Source of the DNA: Legionella anisa
GTDB lineage: Bacteria > Pseudomonadota > Gammaproteobacteria > Legionellales > Legionellaceae
Assembly (NCBI RefSeq): GCF_001467525.1
Contig: NZ_LNXS01000049.1
Span: forward strand, 418-64,417
Direction: 5' to 3'
Length of the DNA: 64,000 nucleotides
Below, piece after piece: positions 7,861 to 17,431 of the stretch. Position 1 is the stretch's first letter; each line of letters opens with the position of its first letter. Under the pieces are notes generated by a model. It did no database searches, was not told the DNA's origin, and saw nothing but the letters and a program-made list of their open reading frames with translations. The translations under genes and the position numbers were made by a program.

Positions 7861-9051
7861 TTACGATTTACTTTTTATATTTTTTGCTGCTTTTAAAAAT
7901 TCTTGCTCGTCCATATCAAAAAGAGTCGCGGCATATTTTGGAGCAACTTTATTGAGATAAGCTCCCTCTTCCCGATACCCTTGAGTATCCTGAAAACGCT
8001 TTTTTAATAATGTTTGCTTTTGTTTTAGGGAATTAAGATCCAAGGGAACATTCTTATCAAGAGCAGAAATGAGTTTCGTGCGTATCGCTGTAACATCAGA
8101 GCCCACATAGCTTTGAGCAACATTCTGTAAATAGCGAGTTTTTCCACCATATACACGCCACACTAGAGCCCTATCCTGAGAGTTAAATGCTTTGACACCA
8201 GCAACTGCCTGGATCACTTCAGGGCCGGATACTCCAATACGTCCTACTTCATTAATCACAAGATAATCCAAACATGCAGAAATAATTCCCATGCCACCAA
8301 AAGCACCATTTTTCCCACAAATAACACCTACAGTAGTTACTCCATGACGCCTTGCTTCAAAAATAGCACGAATCGTTTCTGAAATTGATATTTCTCCTGC
8401 ATTGGCTTCATGTAAACGCACACCACCACTGTCAATGAGAAGAATTACCGCCTTGGCTTGGGTTGCGATCGCGGCTTTAAATAAACCCGTAAGTTTTGCT
8501 CCATGAATTTCACCCACTGCCCCACCCATAAAATCCTTTTGCTGGGCTGCAACAAGTACTTTACTCTTTTGTAACAGGGCTGAACCAATAACGATGCCAT
8601 CATCTGCTTCCCCTGGCAAATTTAAAGCAGCTAAATAGGGGCTATACAGCTTTTCATCAGCAAGCCACTCAATGAAGGAATCTTTATCAAAAATGACCTG
8701 GACTCGTTCCCGTGCATCAAGTTCTTCATAATTACTTCCTATTTTGTAATTACCTTGAAACTCTTCCATCGCCTGGGCTAAGCGCAATAAAACAACCGCG
8801 GGTGTCGCCCCATTATCATTAAGCGTAAATTGCAACCCGACAGGTTTGTGTTGATCCACGAAATCACCAATCACCATTTTCCAAACTGGTTTATAATGGT
8901 CAATTGCAGTCTGAATCACAAAAATTGTTTCAGAAGTAGTGTTTTCTTCGATAATGACTTCTAAATTCCCTGAGCCAACAACACCACAAACCGTTTTTTT
9001 GCCTTGCAAACGTTTTCCGGGAAGTGTAAAACGAAACTCCATGTTTTCCAT
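7861..9051 (-). CDS. mdcCD: Malonate decarboxylase: ACP (delta) subunit fused to beta subunit
   Basis: A 396-aa protein joining two subunits that are usually separate. Residues 1-105 match MdcC, the acyl carrier protein, with the VCGVVGSGNLEV motif; Ser27 is the expected site of the phosphoribosyl-dephospho-CoA group. Residues 108-396 match MdcD, the beta carboxyltransferase subunit: ARERVQVIFDKDSF, then ADDGIVIGSALL, FMGGAVGEIHGAKLTGLF, LIDSGGVRLHEANAG and CGKNGAFGGMGII. The frame is open without a break through the junction, and no start codon with a ribosome site is evident there. The start has AGGG about 9 bases upstream and lies 15 bases after mdcA. The fusion should fix a 1:1 ACP:beta ratio. 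Confidence 0.9.
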   Translation of the reverse strand: MENMEFRFTLPGKRLQGKKTVCGVVGSGNLEVIIEENTTSETIFVIQTAIDHYKPVWKMVIGDFVDQHKPVGLQFTLNDNGATPAVVLLRLAQAMEEFQGNYKIGSNYEELDARERVQVIFDKDSFIEWLADEKLYSPYLAALNLPGEADDGIVIGSALLQKSKVLVAAQQKDFMGGAVGEIHGAKLTGLFKAAIATQAKAVILLIDSGGVRLHEANAGEISISETIRAIFEARRHGVTTVGVICGKNGAFGGMGIISACLDYLVINEVGRIGVSGPEVIQAVAGVKAFNSQDRALVWRVYGGKTRYLQNVAQSYVGSDVTAIRTKLISALDKNVPLDLNSLKQKQTLLKKRFQDTQGYREEGAYLNKVAPKYAATLFDMDEQEFLKAAKNIKSKS

Positions 9052-9066
9052 ATTCTTTGCCCTACC

Positions 9067-10710
9067 TCACCAGTTTCTAAATTTTACAGGTGGCTCATAT
9101 AAACCCTTTGAACAATCAACAAGCTCACGAATTGACTTAGCTGCCAATAAATCTCGGGTCGCATCGGACACTTTAATTCCTAAATCCTCAGGGCGATTAA
9201 TGACTCCTCGATGACGCAATTCCTCAACTTTTTTCCTGTCGCGCATTATTCCGACCTCTGTATATCCTGCGATTCCGCGAATGGCTTGTTCGCGCTCTGC
9301 GAGATTGCGACACATCAAAAGATTGGCGATACCTTCTTCGGTAACGACATGACTCACATCATCACCATAAATCATCACTGCAGGCAAATCGGCATTCATC
9401 GATTTTTGCAAGGCCCAGGCATCCAGTTTTTCTACAAAGGTAGGTTGTGCTGAGCTTTGGAATGTTTCTACCATTTGAATCACTAACTTTCTTCCGCGCG
9501 GCATTTTTGTCCCCAGTGCCTCACTACGTTCTTGGCCTGCTTTCAACCAGGCATAGGAAGAATGACGTCGGCCAGGAGCATCACAGCCCATATTGGGAGC
9601 ACCACCAAAACCCGCAATACGTCCTTCAACTGCTGTAGAGCTATTTCCCTCAAGATCCATCTGCAACGTTGCCCCAATGAACACATCACACGCATAATGC
9701 CCTGCTAACTGACCTAACATACGATTCGAACGCAAACTCCCCTCTTTTCCTGTAAAAAAAATATCGGGACGAGCCGCTGCGTAGCGATTCATTCCTACTT
9801 CACCCCCGAATGGATAAATTGTTTTTACAAATCCTGCTTCGATGGCGGGTATTAAGGTAGGTAAAGGATTAACAACCCAGTACTGACATATTTTTCCCTT
9901 TAACCCCAATGATTCGCCATAAGTAGGTAACAGTAATTCAATGGCACATGTGTTAAAGCCTACGCCATGATTTAAGATATTTACTTGATAAGGGGCGTAT
10001 ATCCCTTTGATCACCATCATGGCCATTAATATTTTCACTTCATCTATTTGCGCAGGATCGCGGGTAAAAAGAGGTTCCATGTAGGATGGTTCTGGACCTT
10101 GAACAATGACATCAACCCAATCTGCAGAAATATCAACTCGCGGTAAATGCTCCACCACCTCATTGACTTGAACAACAACCACGCCGTTTTTAAAATTGGT
10201 CGCTTCAATGAGTGCTGGGGTGTCTTCTGTATTTGCCCCGGTAAATAAATTACCCTGCTTGTCTGCCTTATCTGCCATCAACAAACAAACATTTGGCGTC
10301 AAATCTGCTACTAATCGTCCAAAAAGTTCATTATAGGTATGAATATTACCGATTTCGATCTTTTTATTTTTTACCATATCAGCAAGACGGGTTGATTGTG
10401 GACCTGAATAGGCAAAATCAATTCGGCTTGCAATCCCTTTTTCAAACACATCAAGATGCTCTGGTAACGCAATAGCTGATTGGATCATATGTAAGCGATT
10501 TATTTTAGCAGGATTTAATTGAGTCATGGCGGCAGCCAAAAAACTAGCCTGCTTTTGATTATCTCCTTCAATGCATACTCGATCACCTGAGTGAATGAGA
10601 TGTGAAAGGATTGTTATTATGTCATTCGCCGCAACAAATTTATTGTTCTTAAGGTAAGGCTTAATCTTGGACAGACGTTTTAAATATTCTTTTTTATTCT
10701 GATCCCACAT
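9067..10710 (-). CDS. mdcA: Malonate decarboxylase alpha subunit (ACP transferase)
   Basis: MdcA (547 aa) swaps acetyl for malonyl on the ACP thiol, releasing acetate. The sequence is collinear with the family: N-terminal KKEYLKRLSKIKPYL, then the CoA-transferase-fold core with EGDNQKQASFLAAAM, YSGPQSTRLADMV, FNTCAIELLLPTYG, IYPFGGEVGMNRYAAARPDIFFTG, and ATLQMDLEGNSSTAVEGRIAGFGGAPNMGCDAPGRR split over the central region. Length matches (about 550 aa). It is the first gene of a five-gene leftward operon. No mdcR regulator or malonate transporter lies beside it, which is unusual for mdc operons. Confidence 0.93.
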   Translation of the reverse strand: MWDQNKKEYLKRLSKIKPYLKNNKFVAANDIITILSHLIHSGDRVCIEGDNQKQASFLAAAMTQLNPAKINRLHMIQSAIALPEHLDVFEKGIASRIDFAYSGPQSTRLADMVKNKKIEIGNIHTYNELFGRLVADLTPNVCLLMADKADKQGNLFTGANTEDTPALIEATNFKNGVVVVQVNEVVEHLPRVDISADWVDVIVQGPEPSYMEPLFTRDPAQIDEVKILMAMMVIKGIYAPYQVNILNHGVGFNTCAIELLLPTYGESLGLKGKICQYWVVNPLPTLIPAIEAGFVKTIYPFGGEVGMNRYAAARPDIFFTGKEGSLRSNRMLGQLAGHYACDVFIGATLQMDLEGNSSTAVEGRIAGFGGAPNMGCDAPGRRHSSYAWLKAGQERSEALGTKMPRGRKLVIQMVETFQSSAQPTFVEKLDAWALQKSMNADLPAVMIYGDDVSHVVTEEGIANLLMCRNLAEREQAIRGIAGYTEVGIMRDRKKVEELRHRGVINRPEDLGIKVSDATRDLLAAKSIRELVDCSKGLYEPPVKFRNW

Positions 10711-10806
10711 TATTGCTTCCTACCTTATAATTTTTCGATTTTACTTTATACCATTTTTTTGCATGAAACAAAGAGAAGATGGAACGTCGGATTTGAGTTC
10801 AGGTTG

Positions 10807-10876
10807 AATGAAAAAATACGCTGAGAAAGCGCAGCGTACGTCAGTATGTAAGCATTTATCAGCGTATTTTTTCATT
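10807..10876. terminator. Long hairpin between ndh and mdcA
   Basis: A perfect 18-base inverted repeat (10807-10824 with 10859-10876; arm starts AATGAAAAAATACGCTGA) with a 34-base interior. It lies just after the leftward ndh stop codon, where a terminator is expected; the arm itself supplies an A/T-rich end. The interior carries GCGCAGCGTACGTCAGTATG, which resembles the centre of the family B repeats in this window. Confidence 0.6.
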
Positions 10877-10906
10877 TAAGATGAACCAAATATGGCATTC
10901 CAGCCC

Positions 10907-12205
10907 TTAGTGCAACTTAAGTCTCGGCTTCACTCTACGACTTAACAAATTCGATAGAGTGAGCAAACAAACCCGCCACCAACCATATAAAGAAATTTGA
11001 TGTTGTTTGTATAAAGACAAATAAAATAAACGCGCCAGTTTGCCTTCTATCATTAAATTCTTAGTAATTTTACCCATTAAATTACCCACTACATGGTGAC
11101 TTAATGTAACTAAGGAGCCATGATCTCGATAATGATATACAGGTAAAGGCTTACCTTCTAAATATTTATCCAAATTTTTATACAGAAAACGGGCTTGCTG
11201 ATGTGCTGCCTGTGCACGAGGTGGTACCGTTTTATCCGAATGAGTTTGTGGGCAACTCGCACAATCACCTAAAACAAAAATAGAATCATCCAAGGTTGTT
11301 TGTAATGTTTGCTTTACTAATAATTGGTTGATTTGATTCACCTCCAAGCCATCTAAATGACGCAAAAAATCTGGGGCTTTAATACCAGCAGTCCAAACAA
11401 CCAGATCAGCAGGAATAAATTGTGCTGATTTAGTATGCAAGCCTTTTTCTGTCACTTCATTAACTTGTTCGTTAACACAAACTTTTACACCCATACGCGT
11501 TAGTTCTGCAAATACATTTTCTGAGAGCTCTTCCGGAAGCGCAGTCAACAATCTGCTTGCAGCCTCGATTAGAGTAAAAGAAATAACTTCAGATTGAATA
11601 CCAATTCCATAATTTATAATTTCGTGGATTGCATTATTCAATTCTGCGATTAATTCAATCCCGGTAGCACCGCCACCTACGATGACTACATTAAATTGAC
11701 TCTGTTGTGATTGCTGGGAAAGAAGCATGAAATGATTTAATAATTCGCGATGAAAATAGACTGCTTGATGAATGTTATCTAAAAACAAACAATGTTCACG
11801 CACTCCGGGGATATTGAAATCATTAGCAACACTTCCCACGGCAATAATTAAAATATCAAATGAAAGTGCTCGCTTTGGAAGAATTTCTCGTTCATGGCTG
11901 TAAAATGGAGATAAATAGATTTCTTTTTTACTCCGGTCTAACCCTTCAAGCGCTCCTAAAACAAAATGAAAATAATGCGTAGCAGCATAAGCAAGGTAGT
12001 CAATTTCATTTTCATTGGTAAACAAACTCCCTGCAGCAACCTCATGTAACAGCGGTTTCCAAATATGAGTAGGCGTACAATCCACCAGAGTAATGGCAGC
12101 TTTATCCCCTTTTCCATATTTATTTCCAAGCAATGCAGCCAGTTCCATTCCTCCTGCACCACCACCTACAATAACGATATTGGGTACATGAATTTTATTT
12201 GGCAT
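10907..12205 (-). CDS. ndh: Type II NADH dehydrogenase (NDH-2)
   Basis: A 432-aa FAD enzyme that passes electrons from NADH to the quinone pool without proton pumping, on the inner face of the inner membrane. The FAD-binding dinucleotide fold is at the N terminus (IVIVGGGAGGMELAALLG) and the NADH-binding fold in the middle (VVIVGGGATGIELIAEL). The third FAD motif is seen as FVLGDCA. The C-terminal part is amphipathic and hydrophobic, as in membrane-attached NDH-2 enzymes. AAGGAAG precedes the ATG. Monocistronic by context: a 146-base gap separates it from umuC and a strong hairpin follows it. Confidence 0.87.
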   Translation of the reverse strand: MPNKIHVPNIVIVGGGAGGMELAALLGNKYGKGDKAAITLVDCTPTHIWKPLLHEVAAGSLFTNENEIDYLAYAATHYFHFVLGALEGLDRSKKEIYLSPFYSHEREILPKRALSFDILIIAVGSVANDFNIPGVREHCLFLDNIHQAVYFHRELLNHFMLLSQQSQQSQFNVVIVGGGATGIELIAELNNAIHEIINYGIGIQSEVISFTLIEAASRLLTALPEELSENVFAELTRMGVKVCVNEQVNEVTEKGLHTKSAQFIPADLVVWTAGIKAPDFLRHLDGLEVNQINQLLVKQTLQTTLDDSIFVLGDCASCPQTHSDKTVPPRAQAAHQQARFLYKNLDKYLEGKPLPVYHYRDHGSLVTLSHHVVGNLMGKITKNLMIEGKLARLFYLSLYKQHQISLYGWWRVCLLTLSNLLSRRVKPRLKLH

Positions 12206-12351
12206 AAAAACGCTTCCTTGGAATAAATCATTATTACTATAAATATACCAACAATTTATTACTTTTTAAGTAAGTATTCAGCTTATTATTAATTTATATT
12301 GTTCCTGGACGTAGGCGAAAAAAATTAAAGACAGCTGCTACTCATTCGCTA

Positions 12352-13617
12352 TCAAGTACGATTACGTACCACAGGTAATTCAGACCAGCATGTAGTGTAA
12401 CGAGGCGAGCGCATTTGTAAACGTGCATCCCAAGGCTTACCGTTGCACCCTTCTGCAGCAAGATATAAGGTATTTCTACCGAATTTTTGATTCACTTTAT
12501 CAAAAATTCCCATAAAATCTTCTGTTGCTTGCAGCTCCTTATGACTGACATCATGAAATAAATCCAATTGACGTGATTCTTTGGAGATAAGATCCACAAG
12601 ACACACCCCTGTCTTTTTATAATAATATCCTTGCTTGAAGATTTGCGATAACCCTTTTTTTGCCAGATGAGTAATTATTCTCAAGTCATCAGTAGGGTAA
12701 GCAAAACGCACTTCAATGGATTGAGTATGTTGCGCCATGTCTTCTCGGAATCGATTGGTGTAGATAAAAAGATGCATACCGTGTGTTAATGAGCGTTGCG
12801 CCCGTAATTTTTCAACCGCCCGTGCACAATGACTGCTCAGAGCTTCTGCGACCGCTGAATATTCAGTTTGCATCGTACCAAAACTTTTTGAGGATAAAAT
12901 ACTTTGTTTGGCTTCCTGTACTTCCAAATCATGACAAGGAATACCTTGCAATTCCAAAGCCGTTCGCATCATAACCACATTAAACTGCTTCTTTAACACA
13001 TGTATATTCGTTGTTGCCAAATCAAACGCTGTACTCATACCATAATCAATAAGTTTCTGACTCCACTTTCTGCCAATTCCCCATACTTCGCCAATAGCAA
13101 CTTTTTTAAGCCATTCCTGTTGACCATTCATATTAAAAACAGGCGTTTTTAATACTTTTTTACACAAATGATTCGCAAACTTTGCCAGAGTTTTAGTTTG
13201 ACCAATACCTATAGAAGTAGGAATACCTGTATTCTTTAAAATCTTTTTTTGCAACATCATACAAAATGAATCATGCAAATGCGTAGGCATACTGCTTAAA
13301 TCAAGAAAAGCCTCATCAATGGAATAAATTTCCATATGCGGCCATTCTTGCTCTATGGTCGACATGACGCGCTGAGATAAATCACCATATAAAGTAAAAT
13401 TAGAAGAAAATACCTGAATCTGATGCCGGGTACATAAAGCCTTAACCTTAAAATAAGGTTCCCCCATGCCAATACCCAAGGCTTTGGCCTCATTAGAGCG
13501 CGCAATGACGCAACCATCATTACTTGAAAGCACAATTATAGGCTTCCCTCGTAAGTCAGGACGAAAAAGACGCTCACAGGATGCATAAAAATTATTGCAG
13601 TCAATTAATGCATACAT
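12352..13617 (-). CDS. umuC: DNA polymerase V catalytic subunit (Y family)
   Basis: UmuC (421 aa) is the error-prone translesion polymerase that works with processed UmuD. It starts MYALIDCNNFYASCERLFRP, the universal UmuC N terminus, with Asp6 as first metal ligand. YSIDEAFLDL supplies the second catalytic acidic pair, and NDGCVIARSNEAK, KLIDYGM helix-hairpin region and the little-finger domain follow. The frame is open nine codons further upstream; I prefer the ATG at the conserved start. No umuD is adjacent: a umuD-like gene lies about 20 kb to the right. No classical SOS box was recognised upstream. Confidence 0.92.
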   Translation of the reverse strand: MYALIDCNNFYASCERLFRPDLRGKPIIVLSSNDGCVIARSNEAKALGIGMGEPYFKVKALCTRHQIQVFSSNFTLYGDLSQRVMSTIEQEWPHMEIYSIDEAFLDLSSMPTHLHDSFCMMLQKKILKNTGIPTSIGIGQTKTLAKFANHLCKKVLKTPVFNMNGQQEWLKKVAIGEVWGIGRKWSQKLIDYGMSTAFDLATTNIHVLKKQFNVVMMRTALELQGIPCHDLEVQEAKQSILSSKSFGTMQTEYSAVAEALSSHCARAVEKLRAQRSLTHGMHLFIYTNRFREDMAQHTQSIEVRFAYPTDDLRIITHLAKKGLSQIFKQGYYYKKTGVCLVDLISKESRQLDLFHDVSHKELQATEDFMGIFDKVNQKFGRNTLYLAAEGCNGKPWDARLQMRSPRYTTCWSELPVVRNRT

Positions 13618-13710
13618 GTTTAAGTACTTTTGATTTGTGTACATAAATCAAAATATAGGCTGAATGAGATACCTTTGTAAATTATTATTTTGAGAAAATC
13701 TTAGAATCTC

Positions 13711-13836
13711 TTTACATTTCGCTAGCTTGAGCCAAAATGGCCTGATTTTTCGAGCACCGAAGCGCAGCATACATAAAGTATGTGAGCATCGGAGCACAGA
13801 AAATCAGGGCAGTTTGGCCAAGATGGTAGAAATGTG
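13711..13836. repeat. REP-like element, family B, copy 1
   Basis: An inverted repeat of about 126 bases. Its left end reads TTACATTTCGCTAGCTTGAG and its right end is the near-complement, with AAGATGGTAGAAATG. Inside are CGAGCACCGAAGCGCAGC and GAGCATCGGAGCACAG as paired inner arms around TATGT. A second full copy lies at 34.9 kb and a degraded half at 43.4 kb. Confidence 0.7.
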
Positions 13837-13844
13837 GATAGAAT

Positions 13845-15281
13845 CTAGTCAAATTTACACTCATGCAAAGGTATAATTCTGGTCTTTTTTATCCATTTAT
13901 GTCCGATCCAGATCATTAAAAAAAGTGGCACACCAATATAAGAAATAAGCAAACCATACCAATCTTTGGGAGTTGTTGTTAAAGCAGAATAATTCTGGCC
14001 ACTAATCACAATCATACATACACCAAAAGCAAACAAAGGACCAAAAGGATATCCCCTAGCCAAATAAGGAAGTTGAGCTGGGTCTTTTCCTTGACGCAAA
14101 TAGGCTTTGCGAAAACGATAATGACTCATTGCTATTCCCATCCAAGCAATAAATCCGGACAAGCTTGTTGCATTGAGTAACCAAAAATAAACGGTACCAT
14201 TACCAAAAATAGAAGATAAAAAAGCCAACATCGCAACAACACTTGTTAAGGCTAAAGCATAGATTGGTATTCCTCTTTGATTCACGACGGCAAAAATTCG
14301 AGGAACATGACCTTCCTTGGCAAGATGCCAAAGCATTCTGCTGCCAACATACATGCTTGAATTGGCTGTTGATATAATTGCAACAAGAATCACCGCATTC
14401 ATAATCATTGCCGCAAAAGCTTTATCATATTGTTGAAAAACCAAGGTAAAAGGACTCGTTACTACATCAGAACTGATTAATTGTGACGAAGTATAGGGTA
14501 TTAAAAGACTGATAATAAAAAGTGATAAAATAAAGAATATTAAAATCCGCCAAAAAACCATTTTTATCGCTTTGGGAATTGTTTTATCAGGATGAACACT
14601 CTCTCCTGCAGCAACGCCAATCAACTCCGTACCTTGGAAAGAAAAACCTGCTGCAACAAAAGCGCCAAGAACACCAATCCATCCACTATGAAATGGTGCA
14701 TCGCCAATACGCCAATTTTGGAATCCACCTGCTTTATAATCTGTGAAACCGAGAGCAAGCAAGGATCCGGTCACAATAAATAGAACAATGACCGAGATTT
14801 TAATAAATGAAAGCCAATATTCTACTTCACCAAATGCTTTGGTTGATATCGCATTAAATCCTATGATCAGAAAGAGAGAGACTGAGCACCAAAGAAATGA
14901 AGAACTCTCAGGAAACCAAAAATGCATAATCAATGCAGAAGCTGAGATTTCTGAAGCAATATAAATGGCGCAACTATACCAATAATTCCATCCTAGCGCG
15001 TATCCTAAGGAGGGATCGAAAAAACGAGCAGCATAAACATAAAATGATCCACTCGTTGGCATGAATGCCGCCATTTCACCAAGACCCGTCATCAAAAAAT
15101 AGACCATGATCCCCATAATCAAGTAGGCAAGCAATGTACCACCAGGACCAGCCAAGGATAAAGCACTGCCACTCGCTAAGAAAATGCCCGTTCCAATAGA
15201 ACCACCCAATGTGATCATTCCCAATATACGTGCATTAAGCTTGCGTTGCAGCGAAGGCTCTTGAGCTAAATCATGCATCAT
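13845..15281 (-). CDS. Amino-acid permease (APC superfamily, AAT type)
   Basis: A 478-aa inner-membrane amino-acid:proton symporter with about 12 membrane segments. The first helix carries RILGMITLGGSIGTGIFLASG, the GSIGTG substrate-binding loop typical of the AAT family (LysP, GabP, AroP and relatives). PGGTLLAYLIMGIMVYFLMTGLGEMA follows, and FSFQGTELIGVAAGE is the helix 6 signature. LysP-like permeases are the closest type I recognise, but substrate specificity cannot be read from the sequence. AAGGATTGA precedes the ATG, with a second in-frame ATG right after it. Its 3' side abuts a family B repeat. Confidence 0.85.
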   Translation of the reverse strand: MMHDLAQEPSLQRKLNARILGMITLGGSIGTGIFLASGSALSLAGPGGTLLAYLIMGIMVYFLMTGLGEMAAFMPTSGSFYVYAARFFDPSLGYALGWNYWYSCAIYIASEISASALIMHFWFPESSSFLWCSVSLFLIIGFNAISTKAFGEVEYWLSFIKISVIVLFIVTGSLLALGFTDYKAGGFQNWRIGDAPFHSGWIGVLGAFVAAGFSFQGTELIGVAAGESVHPDKTIPKAIKMVFWRILIFFILSLFIISLLIPYTSSQLISSDVVTSPFTLVFQQYDKAFAAMIMNAVILVAIISTANSSMYVGSRMLWHLAKEGHVPRIFAVVNQRGIPIYALALTSVVAMLAFLSSIFGNGTVYFWLLNATSLSGFIAWMGIAMSHYRFRKAYLRQGKDPAQLPYLARGYPFGPLFAFGVCMIVISGQNYSALTTTPKDWYGLLISYIGVPLFLMIWIGHKWIKKTRIIPLHECKFD

Positions 15282-15373
15282 TCAATCCTTGAATTTGGGA
15301 AAAGAGCAGTCCCCACCCTACCATTAACATCTAATCCTTAATGACGCCTTCCGGATGCCCTCTAACAGTTATT

Positions 15374-17431
15374 TTAAGATATAAGTTTTGGAGGATCAGA
15401 GCGAGTCTCACCGTTTTGTGACAGCGGCAAACTTGCTGTGGAATTTGCTCCTGATGCTTTTGTTAGAAAAGCATGTCTCATTAATTCCTTCCATCTCTTT
15501 ATTGCAGCCTTTCTTCGTTCTTCAATCGCATGTAATTCCTTTGTAAATTTTTCCATATCGATAGTTGATTGCATTGGATCAACGCGTATAAAATCAAGGT
15601 TCGCATTTCTTGCCATTTCTCCATCTAAATCATCTCTGTCGCCAACATATGCGATGGGTTTATCTTTTACATTGTACATTTTGCGAAACTCATGAAACAT
15701 TGCCGGATTTGGTTTTTTCGGTAAATTATTATCGTGATTAATGTATCCATCAATATCAACTCCATAAACTTCTTTAATCTTAGGAACTTTACTCTCGAAA
15801 GCTGAACCATCGGTTATGATACCAATTCTATATTTATTTCTTAGAATTAAAAAATCTTCTTTGCTCATTTTGGGTGCAAATGGTTCCGCATTTTTATGCT
15901 CTTGATACGTTTTAGTTATTTCTTCGCAAGAAATTTGAACGCTAGGATTATATTGTCTTATGAAATCTAATAGCATCTGTTGATATTGATATTGTCCACT
16001 ATCTTTCAAGGCTTGACGCTTTTCTTTAATTGTTTCAATCGGTATTTCTATGCCAGAATATATTTTTATAATATCTTGAAAAATGATAAAAGTACTATTA
16101 TTCAAGTTATGCAGAGTATCATCAAAATCAAATAATAACCAAGGGAGGCCCGCCCTTTTGTCGATTTCTTTTCTAATATTTTGTCCCTCTTCATCTGATA
16201 GCACAATTTGTTTTTCGTACGACACCGTATACCTGCCTTTTTTTATTGCTGCCAATAACTCACTTTCAAAATGTGCGAATTCTACTTTTGGTTTTTCAAA
16301 TTCTTCCATTAAGCTATCTTTTTGATGTTCAAAAAGCGAATGATTAATCTTGTCTGATGCATCATATTTTTGAAGTAACGTTTGAAAAGCTGATCTATGT
16401 TCTGGATTATTTGAGTCAGACAGAATTGAGATTAATATCATACCTTCAATATTAGTCAATGTTTCAATACCTAATCCGACAAGTCTTAGTATTTCGTTTA
16501 ATCGAGGAAGATCTTTTGACGTATTAGGTAACAAACTTATGATAAATTTTTTAACGTCCGGCTGTATATTAAAAAACAGATTATTTTTATGTGCTGTGAT
16601 ACAGACTACGCTAAGCAAATTTGCGTTGTTATCCATAATTTCATCCGCTGCACAGGATATAGCTGAACCCGCTTGAATGTGATCGTCTACCATAATCACT
16701 TTTTCATTTGGAATTATTTTTTCTTCAATATTTCTTGATTGGTAAAGAACTAATGCCTGTTGTGCAATTCGATGGATACCATAAGATTCGGCACGCGATG
16801 TGCGCTGCTTTAAAGCAAGTACTCTATCTAATTCTACTTTCCAAGGATCATTATTTTGAGCAATTTTCTTTCTTAATTCTGTAAGTAACAAGGTACTGAA
16901 TTCTGCAGTTAATCGATTTTTACCAGACTCCGGCTCAGAAAGATCCCGTTCCATTGTAGCGAAATGAATCACTTCATCTTGACTCGGATAAGAATTTTTT
17001 ATTATCTGGTATAATCGATTTACCATTATCTCCAAATAAGTATTCTCGTTATTCTCTTTAGTTGGAGCTTTTAATACTTTTTCCAAATAGGCATTTGTTT
17101 TTGCTTTGAGAAGAGAAAAAAGCGCTTCATTTTGCATAATGGATACAGGAGACATTTGCCGTGGTTTTCCAAAAAGGGTAATGCTATTACTCGCAAGTCC
17201 TATGATTTTTGTGGTAGGTTGTTTGCCATTGTAGCCAAACAATTTTCCTTTTTTTATAAATAACTGCAGCCTGGAAAATTGTTTTTCTTCTTCAGCCATA
17301 TTGAAATGATTTTCTGGCTGAGAAAGCTCTTCTGAAGTAGCAGCAATGATAATAGGTATTTTGGCCCCTATATCATTTAACCTAGCAAATAAAACCTGTT
17401 GTCTTTGATGAAATCCATTTTCTTTAGGCAT
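15374..17431 (-). CDS. Phosphoribosyltransferase-like plus HAD hydrolase protein, effector candidate
   Basis: A 685-aa two-domain protein. The first half contains a PRPP-loop-like motif KVIMVDDHIQAGSAIS (residues about 244-259; Asp-Asp, Gly, Ser match the type I phosphoribosyltransferase pattern), after a region with ATMERDLSEPESGKNRL. From about residue 430 a HAD phosphatase domain follows: motif I LLFDFDDTL, motif II IGIITDGS, a Lys in NLPKKPNPAMF, and motif IV YVGDRDDLDGE, all intact. The chosen ATG (AGGA 9 bases upstream) removes 40 upstream codons that look non-coding. The last 25 residues are polar. I do not know a described protein with this architecture in Legionella. It may act on a nucleotide or a phosphoribosylated substrate; translocation is only a guess from its neighbours. 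Confidence 0.75.
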   Translation of the reverse strand: MPKENGFHQRQQVLFARLNDIGAKIPIIIAATSEELSQPENHFNMAEEEKQFSRLQLFIKKGKLFGYNGKQPTTKIIGLASNSITLFGKPRQMSPVSIMQNEALFSLLKAKTNAYLEKVLKAPTKENNENTYLEIMVNRLYQIIKNSYPSQDEVIHFATMERDLSEPESGKNRLTAEFSTLLLTELRKKIAQNNDPWKVELDRVLALKQRTSRAESYGIHRIAQQALVLYQSRNIEEKIIPNEKVIMVDDHIQAGSAISCAADEIMDNNANLLSVVCITAHKNNLFFNIQPDVKKFIISLLPNTSKDLPRLNEILRLVGLGIETLTNIEGMILISILSDSNNPEHRSAFQTLLQKYDASDKINHSLFEHQKDSLMEEFEKPKVEFAHFESELLAAIKKGRYTVSYEKQIVLSDEEGQNIRKEIDKRAGLPWLLFDFDDTLHNLNNSTFIIFQDIIKIYSGIEIPIETIKEKRQALKDSGQYQYQQMLLDFIRQYNPSVQISCEEITKTYQEHKNAEPFAPKMSKEDFLILRNKYRIGIITDGSAFESKVPKIKEVYGVDIDGYINHDNNLPKKPNPAMFHEFRKMYNVKDKPIAYVGDRDDLDGEMARNANLDFIRVDPMQSTIDMEKFTKELHAIEERRKAAIKRWKELMRHAFLTKASGANSTASLPLSQNGETRSDPPKLIS

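Noticed and set aside
7029..10710. Acetyl-CoA or propionyl-CoA carboxylase subunits
   Set aside because: The carboxyltransferase folds are shared, but the alpha subunit, the ACP motif and the mdcG/mdcB genes fit only malonate decarboxylase.
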